DNA of 64,000 nt from Chryseobacterium rhizoplanae (GTDB taxonomy: Bacteria > Bacteroidota > Bacteroidia > Flavobacteriales > Weeksellaceae). A program made the position numbers and the translations under genes. Position 1 is the stretch's first letter, and each line of letters opens with the position of its first letter. The stretch spans positions 349,711 through 413,710 of the forward strand of contig NZ_FXTC01000004.1 in the NCBI RefSeq assembly GCF_900182655.1. The letters run 5' to 3'. Positions 1 through 9,206 of the stretch are shown here, piece after piece. The notes below the pieces were generated by a model that had not been told where the DNA came from, did not search any database, and was given only the letters and a program-made list of their open reading frames with translations.

Positions 1-931
1 CTATTATGATGCTGATCAGATCGGAGCACTGTATTATTATAAAGAACATCGCAAATACAACAAAAATCCTAACCACTATTTAGTGATAGGACCCTATGAT
101 CATGCAGCAGCTCAAAGTTATGGATACAATTATGTTTATGTTTACGGCTATGGAAATCTACTCATAGATCCTGTAGCCAGAATAAGTATTGATAAACTTG
201 CTTTTTCATGGTTCGATTATATTCTGAAGGATGGCAAAAAACCGGAACTTCTGAAAGATAAAGTCAATTTTCAGATCATGAACAGTAATACATGGAAACA
301 TGTTCCCACACTTGATAAAATGCACACGTCTTCTCTTAAATTTTATCTTCAGGATCGTAAAAACGATTCTTCAGTTTTTGAAAAACCCGGAACTGAGCAA
401 TTTACCAAACAGACCGTTGACTTTAAAGACAGAAATCCAAAATATCTTTATCATAGAGTAAGCAAACAGGACAGTATATATGTAACCAATTCTGTTTATT
501 TTGAAAGTGAAATTCTGGACAAAGATATCATTGTAAGCGGAAATTTATCCGGAGTATTTAATGTTTCCATTAATAAGAAGGATTTTGACCCTAAAACCTC
601 ATTATATCAGGTACAGCCGGATGGTAAGATATTTTTACTATCTACACACCTTACCCGAGCCAGCTATGCAAAAAACAATTCCAAACGTCATCTGCTTAAG
701 CCCGGCAAAAAGGAGCAGATCCCGATCAAAAATTCATTTTTTATGAGCAAAAAAATAGAAAAAGGAAGTAAACTGGTCTTATTGGTAGGAGTTAATAAAA
801 ATAAAAACTGGCAGGTCAATTATGGGACAGGAAAAAATGTAAGTGATGAAACTGTAAAAGATGCCGGGGAACCTTTGGAAATAAAATGGTATAACGACAG
901 CTATGTGGAAATACCTGTTTATAAAGACTAA
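1..931 (+). CDS. CocE/NonD-family hydrolase, C-terminal part (5' end outside window)
   Basis: About 309 residues are readable in frame from base 2; the N-terminus lies before the window. The fragment opens with YYDADQIGALYYY, which fits the catalytic-Asp segment of CocE/NonD alpha/beta hydrolases (usually GWYD....G....Y), and continues with IGPYDH, which fits the catalytic-His motif (usually GPW.H). The remaining ~250 residues look like the C-terminal beta-rich X-Pro dipeptidyl-peptidase-like domain. Family members cleave acyl or peptide bonds in small esters, amides or N-terminal dipeptides; the substrate here is unknown. The gene ends about 100 bases before the permease, which has its own -7 box, so the two are probably separate transcripts. 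Confidence 0.8.
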   Translation, partial: YYDADQIGALYYYKEHRKYNKNPNHYLVIGPYDHAAAQSYGYNYVYVYGYGNLLIDPVARISIDKLAFSWFDYILKDGKKPELLKDKVNFQIMNSNTWKHVPTLDKMHTSSLKFYLQDRKNDSSVFEKPGTEQFTKQTVDFKDRNPKYLYHRVSKQDSIYVTNSVYFESEILDKDIIVSGNLSGVFNVSINKKDFDPKTSLYQVQPDGKIFLLSTHLTRASYAKNNSKRHLLKPGKKEQIPIKNSFFMSKKIEKGSKLVLLVGVNKNKNWQVNYGTGKNVSDETVKDAGEPLEIKWYNDSYVEIPVYKD

Positions 932-998
932 AACCTTTTGTTTGAGCATTTTTACCTAAATGTTCTTAACAACTGTTAACATCAAAATAAAAAATCAT

Positions 999-1006
999 TA
1001 CATTTG
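999..1006 (+). promoter_or_regulatory. -7 promoter element of the permease gene
   Basis: TACATTTG matches the Bacteroidota -7 consensus TAnnTTTG and lies 29 bases before the permease ATG. No good TTG -33 element is seen at the usual spacing. Confidence 0.5.
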
Positions 1007-1035
1007 CTTTTTTTCAAATCAAATATAGTTATTGA

Positions 1036-2718
1036 ATGAGTCAACTTTTTAGAAGAAAAATCTATTCAGATACAGATACTTCAACGGGGCTTTTAAGAGT
1101 CTTGGGAGTATGGGACATTGTATTTTTTGGTATTGCGGCTATTATTGGAGCTGGGAGTTTCAGCAGTTTGGGAGAGGCCGTTTTCAGAGGAGGTCCCGGT
1201 GTCATCCTTTTATATTTGATTTGTGGTTTTGCCTGTGGGTTTACCGCTTTATGCTATGCTGAATTTGCCAGCAGAATACCTACCGCAGGCTCTGCCTACA
1301 CGTATGCCTACGCCAGTTTTGGTGAGCTGATTGCCTGGATAATCGGCTGGGCTCTGATCATGGAATACTCTTTCGGAAATATTTACGTAGCGTTTTCCTG
1401 GTCAGATTATTTCACGAGTTTCTTAGGTCGTCTTGGAATGCATATCCCTGATTATCTGACCTGCAGCTATACTGAAGCAAGAAAAGCGGTTCAATATGGT
1501 TCAGAAAACAAAGAACTGCTAAACGCCTGGAAAACAGCACCATTGATTGGAAGCTTGAAATTCATTGTAGACATTCCCGCATTGGTAATCAACGGTTTAA
1601 TCACTTGGCTTTGTTATGTAGGAGTAAAAGAAAGTAAAAACTTCAACAACTCTCTGGTAATCTTAAAACTGGCAGTGATTATATTGGTAATTCTTGTAGG
1701 TTTCGCTTATGTAAACACTGAAAACTGGACCCCAATAAGCCCTACTACCGGAACTCCATCATTTATGCCAAACGGTTTTGCCGGGGTAATGAGTGCAGTA
1801 TCCGGAGTATTCTTTGCTTATATTGGATTTGATGCCTTGAGTGTACTTTCTGAAGAAACTAAAGATCCACAGAAAACCTTACCAAAAGGAATGATCATCT
1901 CTCTTGTATTATGTACCGTAATTTATATTGCATTAACGCTTGTACTTACAGGAATGGTAGATTATAAAAAGTTTGACGGCGTGGGAGATCCGCTTTCATT
2001 CATCTTTGAAAAAACAAATGCTAATGTAGCCTGGATGGAGCTTGTAGTTTCCTTCGTTGCTATTGTTGCTATTACCACTGTACTATTGGTTTTCCAGATG
2101 GGACAGCCGAGAATCTGGTATGCAATGAGCCGTGACGGACTGATGCCTCAGAGATTCCAGAAGGTACATCCAAAATATAAAACCCCGTCTTACGCAACTA
2201 TTGTTACCGGAATTGTAGTAGGGATTCCAATCCTGTTCACAGATAAAACATTTATCCTGGATTTTACAAGTATCGGAACTATTTTCGCATTTGTATTGGT
2301 ATGTGCGGGAGTACTTATGCTTCCGGCGAAAGAGAAAATTAAGGGTAGATTTCACCTTCCATATGTGAATGGTAAAATTATTTTCCCTGTTGTTTTCATT
2401 GGTGGTTTGTTAGCTTTCTACAAATGGCAGCCGGAATTTTTTGACAACCTGATGAACTGGTCAGATCCTAGCGAAGGAGAATTCAGAGCTTCTATTTTCT
2501 TCTTTATTATCATCAACCTTATCTTATGTGTGGTAGCTTTTATCAAGAACTTATCATTGATTCCATTGGTTGGGTTAAGCTCATGTCTGTATCTTCTTAC
2601 GGGAATGAGCCATGAAAACTGGTTCTGGTTCGGAATGTGGTTCCTGATCGGTATGGTTATTTATTTCTGCTACGGATACAAAAACAGTAAACTTGGAAAA
2701 GAATTAAAGAATAGCTAA
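1036..2718 (+). CDS. APC-superfamily amino acid permease (cationic amino acid transporter type)
   Basis: A 560-residue inner-membrane protein with about 12-14 hydrophobic segments. The first segment has the motif GIAAIIGAGSFSSLG, the typical substrate-binding glycine-rich stretch of APC transporters (G-IG-G-F), followed by SRIPTAGSAYTYAYASFGE, the second APC signature. Length and the extended C-terminal helices resemble the CAT/YfnA subfamily, which moves amino acids with protons or by exchange. The substrate cannot be told from sequence. It is flanked by its own -7 box and a terminator-like hairpin, so probably monocistronic. Confidence 0.9.
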   Translation: MSQLFRRKIYSDTDTSTGLLRVLGVWDIVFFGIAAIIGAGSFSSLGEAVFRGGPGVILLYLICGFACGFTALCYAEFASRIPTAGSAYTYAYASFGELIAWIIGWALIMEYSFGNIYVAFSWSDYFTSFLGRLGMHIPDYLTCSYTEARKAVQYGSENKELLNAWKTAPLIGSLKFIVDIPALVINGLITWLCYVGVKESKNFNNSLVILKLAVIILVILVGFAYVNTENWTPISPTTGTPSFMPNGFAGVMSAVSGVFFAYIGFDALSVLSEETKDPQKTLPKGMIISLVLCTVIYIALTLVLTGMVDYKKFDGVGDPLSFIFEKTNANVAWMELVVSFVAIVAITTVLLVFQMGQPRIWYAMSRDGLMPQRFQKVHPKYKTPSYATIVTGIVVGIPILFTDKTFILDFTSIGTIFAFVLVCAGVLMLPAKEKIKGRFHLPYVNGKIIFPVVFIGGLLAFYKWQPEFFDNLMNWSDPSEGEFRASIFFFIIINLILCVVAFIKNLSLIPLVGLSSCLYLLTGMSHENWFWFGMWFLIGMVIYFCYGYKNSKLGKELKNS

Positions 2719-2736
2719 AAATATTAGCAAACTGCG

Positions 2737-2803
2737 AAAAGGCAAAATGGCAAAAAAGTTGAACATTTGAACAGACTGATTTGCGATTTTGCCTTTTTTG
2801 TTT
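2737..2803 (+). terminator. Terminator-like inverted repeat after the permease
   Basis: AAAAGGCAAAAT at 2737-2748 pairs perfectly with ATTTTGCCTTTT at 2786-2797 and runs into a T-tract. The loop is long (37 bases), so folding is less certain than for the other terminators here. Confidence 0.5.
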
Positions 2804-2868
2804 TTACGCTCCAAAAAATCGGCCGAATTATTGCTTTAACTTCAATAGAATCAATAAACTAACCCACC

Positions 2869-3207
2869 ATGGCTGAAAGAATTAAAACCTACAGAGAATT
2901 TTACCAGTTTTACCTTACCGAACACAGTAAAACAGGAACCCGGATTTTTCATTTTATCGGAACACTGCTCGTATTTTTCGTTATAGGATATGTGATCAGT
3001 TCAGGAAAGGAAAGGTTTCTCTGGTATATCCCAATTTTCGGATATGGATTTGCCTGGTTCAGTCATGCTGTGATTGAGAGAAATAAACCGGCTACTTTTA
3101 AATATCCTTTATGGTCTTTAATTTCGGATTTCAGACTGTTTTTTGAACTGCTGATTGGTAAACAGAAATTCTTTACCTCCAATAATCAGCCCCAGAAGCA
3201 GGAATAA
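2869..3207 (+). CDS. DUF962 / Mpo1-like membrane protein
   Basis: 112 residues. The N-terminal half carries the DUF962 pattern: an amphipathic YREFYQFYLTEHS, then HFIGTLL in the first membrane helix, two more hydrophobic segments, and GFAWFSHAVIERNKPATFKYPLWSL, whose H, E, N and P positions are characteristic of the family. The yeast relative Mpo1 is an Fe-dependent dioxygenase acting in alpha-oxidation of 2-hydroxy fatty acids, and the conserved histidines are the presumed metal ligands. A similar reaction in this bacterium is inference only. No operon partner. Confidence 0.85.
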   Translation: MAERIKTYREFYQFYLTEHSKTGTRIFHFIGTLLVFFVIGYVISSGKERFLWYIPIFGYGFAWFSHAVIERNKPATFKYPLWSLISDFRLFFELLIGKQKFFTSNNQPQKQE

Positions 3208-3243
3208 TTTTACATCTTTTTCTTTTTTTTGCTTAAAATTATT

Positions 3244-3450
3244 GAGTGTTGGGAAACCCAAAGGCGCAAGAACATTTCGACTTCGCTCAATATTAGATTT
3301 TCAGCAAGAATTATGTGATATCAATTTTATCGAAGATAAAATCCTTACGTCTTACATACATATGGCTTGTAAAAATCTTAGCGGCTTTGCGTTTTCCAAC
3401 TTTCTATATTGAGATTGCTTCACCTTCGGTTCGCAATGACTATAATGGTT
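3244..3450. repeat. Dispersed intergenic repeats (GCGCAAAG-type and GCTTCG/CAATGAC-type)
   Basis: The spacer holds two elements found elsewhere in the window. The first (about 3244-3406) contains GGCGCAAG, the self-complementary core TTTTATCGAAGATAAAA, and TTGTAAAAATCTTAGCGG followed by CTTTGCG; relatives lie near 29050, 31620, 31855, 32035 and 40745. The second (about 3411-3450) is GAGATTGCTTC with TTCGCAATGAC, with a partial second copy; relatives lie at 24669, 29003, 31958 and 32112. No coding potential is supported. Confidence 0.75.
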
Positions 3451-3458
3451 CGCAATGA

Positions 3459-3923
3459 CTATAATTCTGTGGGATTTTGTTTATTTAGATGAAGCTTCTT
3501 CCCAATCCAATATCCCAATGAAGGCAGAATAAAAGACAATACCACCGGGAATATCAATGACAGACCGGAACCCTCAAGAATAATCGTTAGAGGAAAAAGA
3601 TATCCATTGTAAACAATAAGTATCAATGTAAAAAGAAAACTATCACTATTTCCGGTAGAAAGAATATTGAAATCGCTTCCAAACTGATCAAATACACCGG
3701 AACAAACGAATAAGAACACATTCACAAAAAACACCCACAGTACCGTTCTGTAGACCATTCTCTTTCTTGCATTCAGATATCCGGCAAAGATCAGAAGCAG
3801 AGATAAAATTCCTGAAACAAAAAAGTCTATACCAGAAAAATTTGTCTCACCGCCAGTTCTTCCAAAGAAATACATCGCATAGAGAACAATATTAAGGAGA
3901 TAGGTTATCGTTACATAATTCAT
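3459..3923 (-). CDS. Small multi-pass membrane protein of unknown function
   Basis: 154 residues with four or five hydrophobic segments and a short polar C-terminus (KKLHLNKQNPTEL). No family is recognised. It lies 24 bases downstream of the lipocalin-like gene on the same strand, so the two are probably co-transcribed. The protein would sit in the inner membrane. Codon use and base composition look like the neighbours. No catalytic motif is visible. Confidence 0.7.
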   Translation of the reverse strand: MNYVTITYLLNIVLYAMYFFGRTGGETNFSGIDFFVSGILSLLLIFAGYLNARKRMVYRTVLWVFFVNVFLFVCSGVFDQFGSDFNILSTGNSDSFLFTLILIVYNGYLFPLTIILEGSGLSLIFPVVLSFILPSLGYWIGKKLHLNKQNPTEL

Positions 3924-3947
3924 ACATCAAAAGTTTACTATGGGCCG

Positions 3948-4403
3948 TTAGTATTTTTTCTCAAGGATATCGTAGTGGATCGTGTTTACCATTTTTTCAG
4001 CAAGGGCATCTCCTTTTACTTTAATTGGGTTGGGAATATAACTTGAAAAAGTCATTGTGTTATCTTTATTCAGGGTCACTTCAACTTCTTCAAGAATATT
4101 CTGCTCATCTACATAAAACTGAATTCTGTTTTCTATGATTCTCCAAAAAGAAAGTCTTGGCTCAGATGGACTACAGTCACCTGTTTTCCCTTCTACATAA
4201 TTATAAATGGCATATCCATCTTCCCTGATGGCATAATTTCTCATCAGACGGCAGTTATCAAATTCTTTCACCACTTTCTTTTTATTTTCATAAAATCCGG
4301 CTTCCTTCAGTTTCCAAAACCCTGTAACGTCTTCTTTCTTTAATTTCTGGGCACTAATACAAGAAACTGCCATAAGAAAAGCAAGAGAAAATATCTTCTG
4401 CAT
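3948..4403 (-). CDS. Secreted lipocalin-like protein
   Basis: The start chosen at 4403 gives 151 residues beginning MQKIFSLAFLMAVSCISAQKLKK, a normal signal peptide ending near SAQ; a longer reading frame adds 16 residues before it that would bury the signal. After the signal comes DVTGFWKLKEAGFYENKKK, the G-x-W opening of lipocalin-like folds, and a run of alternating beta strands to the end. Two cysteines (NCRLM, GDCSP) could form a disulfide. The ligand is unknown. It shares a strand with the downstream membrane protein. Confidence 0.65.
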   Translation of the reverse strand: MQKIFSLAFLMAVSCISAQKLKKEDVTGFWKLKEAGFYENKKKVVKEFDNCRLMRNYAIREDGYAIYNYVEGKTGDCSPSEPRLSFWRIIENRIQFYVDEQNILEEVEVTLNKDNTMTFSSYIPNPIKVKGDALAEKMVNTIHYDILEKKY

Positions 4404-4470
4404 AGATAAATTTGTATGTGTTTTTTTATATGATTTTAAACGAATATACAATAATTAGAATAAAGCAAAA

Positions 4471-4505
4471 AGTTTCAGCGGGCGGCTTCGCCGCCCGCTG
4501 AAACT
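4471..4505 (-). terminator. Strong GC-rich intrinsic terminator
   Basis: The 15-base arm AGTTTCAGCGGGCGG (4471-4485) pairs perfectly with CCGCCCGCTGAAACT (4491-4505) around a CTTCG loop. Read on the minus strand it is followed by TTTTGCTTTA, so it terminates the transglutaminase gene before the lipocalin-like gene. Confidence 0.85.
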
Positions 4506-4525
4506 CTAAACTTTGAATCCAGTTT

Positions 4526-6547
4526 TTATTTAAATTTCTTCTTAAAACTAAATTTAAGCCTGTTCATCAGCCCCGGTTCTATGATGTCAATTCCAATTCC
4601 GAAATTGCTGTCTGCAACGGTATGATGATCTGTTCTGAACTTTTCAAACTCACTTTGCGGAATTTCAAGATTGATCAGAGGATTGTATTCGATGTATACA
4701 CTTGCTCCGTTCTTGCTTACTTTTTTACGGCTTTTATAATCAAAATACGGATTGGCAATGGTGCATTCCTGAACCGTATATTTTTCTTCGGTGTCAATTT
4801 TCTGATCTGTATAGAGATTAATCTCATACTTTTCGGTATCGAAATTATGCCAGAACGATAAATCTTTATGCATAAAATCCCTTGCGCTGGCCTTTATAAC
4901 ATTTCTGTCAAAATACATAAGGAAGCGGTTGTTCTGCGGATCTACATAGTAAGGATTCTCAATCATAGCGGTGTATTGAATCTTCACTTCATTCAGTCTT
5001 TTATCGTCGCTTACCACATCAATTGCTGCATCTTTGAACACATTTCGTACATCTGTACCATTTCTGTCACCTGAGTAATTCAGAGCATAGAAAAGGAAAT
5101 TATTCCAGCTGTCTATAATTTCTCTTTTGTTGGTGCTTTTAAAATACCTTCTCATGGCATTGGCTCTGCTTCCTTTATAGGTTGTTGACAAAGTAAATCT
5201 CCCAACATTTCCCTGTACATTAAAATCTACTTTTTCATCAATACAGAAATAAGGGAATCGATAAGGTTTTCTTACCTGAAGTTCCTGATCTTTTTTCACT
5301 TCCAGATAATGCATAAAATACATGAATCCTCTGTTTTCAATCAATCCGAATTCATCACGGATCGTAGCATCAATAAAGTATTCCTGACCTTTGTAATTCA
5401 CTTTTACAACAACATGATTGAAGCTCAACAGTGACGGAAGGTAATATTTGATATAATAATCTGTATTAAAATTCACCAGTACAACAGAAGCATCCACACC
5501 GATATAATCAAGGATCACTTTTAATAAAACGGATTTCGCTTTACAGTCTCCCTGTTTATTTTCATAAGTTACAGACGGCGCCTGAGGCTTGTGCCCATTC
5601 ATTTCATCCGCATTAAAGATATAATAGATATGGTTCTGAACATATTCTATGGCAAACTGAAGTTTTTCACCCTGATCCGTAATAGCATCCAGCTTTTCAA
5701 TCAGGTTCGGAGCAAAATCCTTCAATGAAGAGCTATTGAAAACCTCATCATAAAGAGGTACAATATAATTGGAAAGATCTTTCCAGTTACTTTCTGTGGC
5801 AAAATCCACATAAGGGAAAATTTCTCTTCCGGAATCTACAGGATTAATATAATTCTGCTCTTCTATTACAAACCTCTCTCCTTTTTTCAAATGATTCGTT
5901 TCCGGCTCCAGAACATTTCCCTGCTCGTCTCTGAAGAATGTCTTTTTATAGGCAATCGTCTGTTCACGTTCATTGATAAAAGTGAATTTAAAACTACCAT
6001 ACGCCCAGTAATTATCAGGGCTTACCCACACATATTTTGAAAATTCCTTTCTCAGGAAATCCCGGTCCGTAAATTCTTTAATCCTGGAATCTTCCAAGAT
6101 CAAAACATCATACAGCCTAAGATCTTTAATGGTAATATTGATTTTCTTATTACTGCTCAAAACACCTCCACTGCTCTGGTTTTCGCTGTCAAGAACTTTA
6201 ATATTTGTATCCGGAATTTTATCGATCAGCACCCCGTCTCTCAAAACACTGATCCTGTGAATCTGATAGACTTCATTTTCTTCCACAATGACATCAGACA
6301 CGGAAGCTCTCTCCAGATTTCCCGGCTCGTTCAGTGTATACGCCATGCAGACATATTCACTGTTTTCCGTATTGCTGGTATAGTATTTTTTTTCTAAAAA
6401 GTAGCAGTAGTCCCGGCCTTCATCAATTTGTTTTTTGGCAAATTCGGAGTCTTTGATTCTGTTTTTTATTTCCTCATCCCCAATATTTCCCGCCCACATT
6501 TCAGGTTTTTGAATCCTGTAATTTTCAACTTGCATTTGATTTTCCAT
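4526..6547 (-). CDS. DUF3857 / transglutaminase-like superfamily protein
   Basis: 673 residues. The N-terminal ~260 residues are beta-rich and fit the DUF3857 domain. They are followed by a transglutaminase-like core with the full triad in order: KQGDCKAKSVLL (Cys335), SFNHVVVKV (His378) and YFIDATIRD (Asp393). The rest is a beta-rich C-terminal domain. Such proteins are cysteine-protease-like or amide-handling enzymes, usually in the envelope. This copy has no clear signal peptide at the chosen start (MENQMQVENYRIQKPEMW), which is unusual for the family. It starts about 150 bases from the divergent DUF4377 gene and ends at a strong terminator. Confidence 0.85.
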   Translation of the reverse strand: MENQMQVENYRIQKPEMWAGNIGDEEIKNRIKDSEFAKKQIDEGRDYCYFLEKKYYTSNTENSEYVCMAYTLNEPGNLERASVSDVIVEENEVYQIHRISVLRDGVLIDKIPDTNIKVLDSENQSSGGVLSSNKKINITIKDLRLYDVLILEDSRIKEFTDRDFLRKEFSKYVWVSPDNYWAYGSFKFTFINEREQTIAYKKTFFRDEQGNVLEPETNHLKKGERFVIEEQNYINPVDSGREIFPYVDFATESNWKDLSNYIVPLYDEVFNSSSLKDFAPNLIEKLDAITDQGEKLQFAIEYVQNHIYYIFNADEMNGHKPQAPSVTYENKQGDCKAKSVLLKVILDYIGVDASVVLVNFNTDYYIKYYLPSLLSFNHVVVKVNYKGQEYFIDATIRDEFGLIENRGFMYFMHYLEVKKDQELQVRKPYRFPYFCIDEKVDFNVQGNVGRFTLSTTYKGSRANAMRRYFKSTNKREIIDSWNNFLFYALNYSGDRNGTDVRNVFKDAAIDVVSDDKRLNEVKIQYTAMIENPYYVDPQNNRFLMYFDRNVIKASARDFMHKDLSFWHNFDTEKYEINLYTDQKIDTEEKYTVQECTIANPYFDYKSRKKVSKNGASVYIEYNPLINLEIPQSEFEKFRTDHHTVADSNFGIGIDIIEPGLMNRLKFSFKKKFK

Positions 6548-6696
6548 ATTTATTGTAAGAATTATGTTTTGTGGTTAGTGTTTAAAAACTTCAAATTAAA
6601 TGATTAAAAAAATAAAAAGCAATAGCAGAAGTACTACAAATTCAGGAAATCCAGTTCGGCATGGTAATTGCGAGGTATGGGAAAAAAATCAAGTTT

Positions 6697-7311
6697 ATGA
6701 AAAGTATCGCAACAATTCTAAAAGGGGCAGCACCCGCATTAGCATTATTCGCAATGACGCAATGTACAACAGCAACAAGTGCATCGGCAGGAGATGAAAC
6801 AACTTTCATCGTAGGACCACAAACCGCAGATTGTACAGGCGTAGCTCCTATGAAATGTCTGCAGGTAAAAGAAAACGCTTCCGGAGACTGGACCAATTTC
6901 TACAGCAATATTGAGGGGTTTACGTATGAACCGGGATATGAATATGTTTTGAAAGTAAAAACAGAAAAAATTGCCAATCCACCCGCTGACGGATCATCTA
7001 TGAAATACACTTTGGTAAAGCAGGTTTCTAAAACAAAAAAGAAAGAAATGGCATCCAATCAAAAAACACTTATCGTAGGGCCACAAACTGTAGACTGTTC
7101 TGCAGGAGCAGGACGAATGAAGTGTCTGCAGGTAAAAGAGAATGCTTCTGAAAGCTGGACCAATTTCTACAGTAACATTGAAGGATTTACTTATGAACCG
7201 GGTTACGAATATGTTTTAAAAGTAAAAACAGAAAAAATAGCGAATCCTCCGGCCGACGCTTCTTCCATCAAATATACATTAATAGAACAGGTTTCTAAAA
7301 CGAAAAAATAA
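6697..7311 (+). CDS. Lipoprotein with two tandem DUF4377 domains
   Basis: Starting at 6697 gives 204 residues beginning MKSIATILKGAAPALALFAM and then TQC, a lipoprotein signal with Cys near residue 23; the 12 residues before it in the longer frame are rejected because they would precede the signal. Two nearly identical ~75-residue repeats follow. Each has VGPQT.DC, MKCLQVKENAS, WTNFYSNIEGFTYEPGY and EKIANPPAD, the DUF4377 pattern, and they are separated by KKEMASNQK. Single-domain members are normal, so this gene holds an internal duplication. Function is unknown. A terminator follows directly. Confidence 0.85.
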   Translation: MKSIATILKGAAPALALFAMTQCTTATSASAGDETTFIVGPQTADCTGVAPMKCLQVKENASGDWTNFYSNIEGFTYEPGYEYVLKVKTEKIANPPADGSSMKYTLVKQVSKTKKKEMASNQKTLIVGPQTVDCSAGAGRMKCLQVKENASESWTNFYSNIEGFTYEPGYEYVLKVKTEKIANPPADASSIKYTLIEQVSKTKK

Positions 7312-7312
7312 C

Positions 7313-7346
7313 AAAAAAGCTTCTGAAATTTTCAGAAGCTTTTTTA
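7313..7346 (+). terminator. Intrinsic terminator after the DUF4377 gene
   Basis: AAAAAGCTTCTGAA pairs with TTCAGAAGCTTTTT across a four-base loop and ends in a T-run. It begins one or two bases after the stop codon. Confidence 0.85.
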
Positions 7347-7465
7347 CTATTTAAAACGGAAGCTGAAAGAATGAAGCTCGAAGTTACTTTTGGTCAACGA
7401 GGAAAAGTCAACAAATGATTCACCCTTACGCTTTTATTTCGCTCTTACTTACACCTTCTCTTTGT

Positions 7466-8404
7466 TTAAAATCCAGATTCTTTTTGAGGAGGATCCGGGT
7501 ATTTGCCTTTAGCAGCCTCTCCTACTGTATTTGCAGTAGTCATAGCTACTACAAGATCATTCAGCATGCTGCTGGCTGCTGTAGGTGAATTGGGAAGAAG
7601 AACCAGGTTGCTTCTGTTACTTGCCCCTATAGAGTGCAATGTATCATAGTGCTGTGTCACAACGATAAGTGCTGATGCTTCGTGTGAATTGATCTCTACA
7701 TTATTCAGCATTCTTACAGACTCTTCAAGTCCTTTTGCAATTTCTCTTCTCTGGTCGGCAATCCCCTGCCCTTGCAGTTTTTTAGATTCAGCTTCCGCTT
7801 TGGCAACGGCTACAATTCTGATTCTTTGTGCTTCTGATTCATATTCTGCTGCGGTTTTTTCTCTTTCCGCGGCGTTAATTCTGTTCATGGCATGTTTTAC
7901 CTGTTCATCAGGATCAATATCGGTAACCAAAGCTTTGATAATATCGTACCCATAGCTGTTCATAGCCTCCTGAAGTTCACTTTTTACAGCAATTGCCACA
8001 TCATCTTTTCTTACAAAAACATCATCCAGTTTCAGCTTTGGCACCTCTGCTCTTACCACGTCAAAAACAAATGAAGTAATTTGATTTTCAGGATTTTCCA
8101 AACGATAATAAGCATCTCCCACCTGACTTCTGATCACCTGGTACTGAACGGAAATTTTCATTTTGATGAAAACATTGTCTAATGTTTTGGTATCAATCAT
8201 TACATCCAGCTGTTGAATTCTAAGGTTCAGTCTTTTAGCAATCTGATCGATGACAGGCAGTTTAAGATGAAGCCCGGAATGTTTTACAGCCTTGAATTTC
8301 CCAAAACGTTCAATAATCGCTGCGGTTTCCTGCTTAACGACAAAGAACGAAGCGAATAAAATGATTAGCCCGAAGAAAATGACGGGCGCTAAATATATTC
8401 CCAT
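7466..8404 (-). CDS. SPFH/band-7 (stomatin-like) membrane protein
   Basis: Start at 8404 gives 312 residues: MGIYLAPVIFFGLIILFASFFVV is the single N-terminal membrane anchor. Next is a band-7 domain (about residues 20-200) with AIIERFGKFKAVKHSGLHLKLP and DVVRAEVPKLKLDDVF, then a coiled-coil rich in A, E and R (AAEREKTAAEYESEAQRIR) and a small C-terminal region. Slipin/QmcA-type proteins oligomerise into membrane microdomain scaffolds. The common partner NfeD is not adjacent. The 10-residue longer frame reading has no advantage over this start. It is convergent with the DUF4377 gene. Confidence 0.9.
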   Translation of the reverse strand: MGIYLAPVIFFGLIILFASFFVVKQETAAIIERFGKFKAVKHSGLHLKLPVIDQIAKRLNLRIQQLDVMIDTKTLDNVFIKMKISVQYQVIRSQVGDAYYRLENPENQITSFVFDVVRAEVPKLKLDDVFVRKDDVAIAVKSELQEAMNSYGYDIIKALVTDIDPDEQVKHAMNRINAAEREKTAAEYESEAQRIRIVAVAKAEAESKKLQGQGIADQRREIAKGLEESVRMLNNVEINSHEASALIVVTQHYDTLHSIGASNRSNLVLLPNSPTAASSMLNDLVVAMTTANTVGEAAKGKYPDPPQKESGF

Positions 8405-8572
8405 AGTTTTTAATTTTTTGATAGGTCGTAACAAATCATGTTTTGTTAAACATTTTTATTGGTATCTGCTTAAATATATGAAAAATAAATGTAAAATCTA
8501 ATCATTATCTTCCAATAATGAAACTTGCGAATGATCGAAAATTTTTAAATTAAAATTATTCCGAAAAAGACT

Positions 8573-8580
8573 TACTTTTG
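8573..8580 (+). promoter_or_regulatory. -7 promoter element of the first Crp/Fnr gene
   Basis: TACTTTTG, a perfect TAnnTTTG, lies 17 bases before the ATG at 8598. Confidence 0.55.
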
Positions 8581-8597
8581 AATATTCATTATACATC

Positions 8598-9170
8598 ATG
8601 GCTGATTCCAAAGAAATATTAAAAGATCATATTTCAAAATTTACTACTCTTACAGAAGAGCAGTTTGATTATGTTTTTGGACATTTTAACCTGATTACTT
8701 TAAAGAAAGGACAAAGTCTGATCTCGGAGGGTGATTTTGTAAATCATGAATATTTCGTTCTGGAAGGCTGTCTGAAAGCTTTTTATCTTAATGACAGCAT
8801 GAAAATGTTTATCCTTCAGTTTGCTATGCCTACCTGGTGGGTGACAGATTTCGATGCGCTTTACAGTAAAACAAGGGCTACCATTAATGTAGACTGTATT
8901 ACCAACGCTACTATTCTTTCTATTTCCAACGAAGACAGGGAAAAAATATGCAATGAAATTCATGAAGTTGAACATTTTTTCAGATGGAGAACCAACAAAG
9001 GCTATGTGGCGGCACAGAAACGTCTGCTTTCTTTTATGAATAATGATGCTAAATTCCGGTATGAGGAACTTTTAACTATGTATCCCCAACTGTACAATCT
9101 GGTTCCTAAACACCTGATCGCTTCTTATCTTGGAGTAACCCGGGAAACCCTGAGCAGGCTTCATCAATAA
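8598..9170 (+). CDS. Crp/Fnr-family transcriptional regulator (recognition helix RETLSR)
   Basis: 190 residues: cyclic-nucleotide-binding-like beta-roll (about 20-115, with GQSLISEGD and FVLEGCLKAFY), a dimer helix, and a short helix-turn-helix at the C-terminus (HLIASYLGVTRETLSRLHQ). It lacks the Arg/Ser phosphate-binding cassette of true cAMP receptors, so the ligand is unclear. The recognition helix R-E-x-x-x-R keeps the residues with which E. coli CRP reads TGTGA, and a TGTGA-N6-TCACG palindrome lies just downstream at 9207-9222. It most likely controls the YceI operon that follows. Confidence 0.9.
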   Translation: MADSKEILKDHISKFTTLTEEQFDYVFGHFNLITLKKGQSLISEGDFVNHEYFVLEGCLKAFYLNDSMKMFILQFAMPTWWVTDFDALYSKTRATINVDCITNATILSISNEDREKICNEIHEVEHFFRWRTNKGYVAAQKRLLSFMNNDAKFRYEELLTMYPQLYNLVPKHLIASYLGVTRETLSRLHQ

Positions 9171-9206
9171 TCAATATCTTAGGACCGTTTTACCTCCATT
9201 CTATTT

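Noticed and set aside
6600..6797. Overlapping frame in the upstream region of the DUF4377 gene
   Set aside because: It overlaps the signal peptide coding region out of frame and has no plausible protein features.
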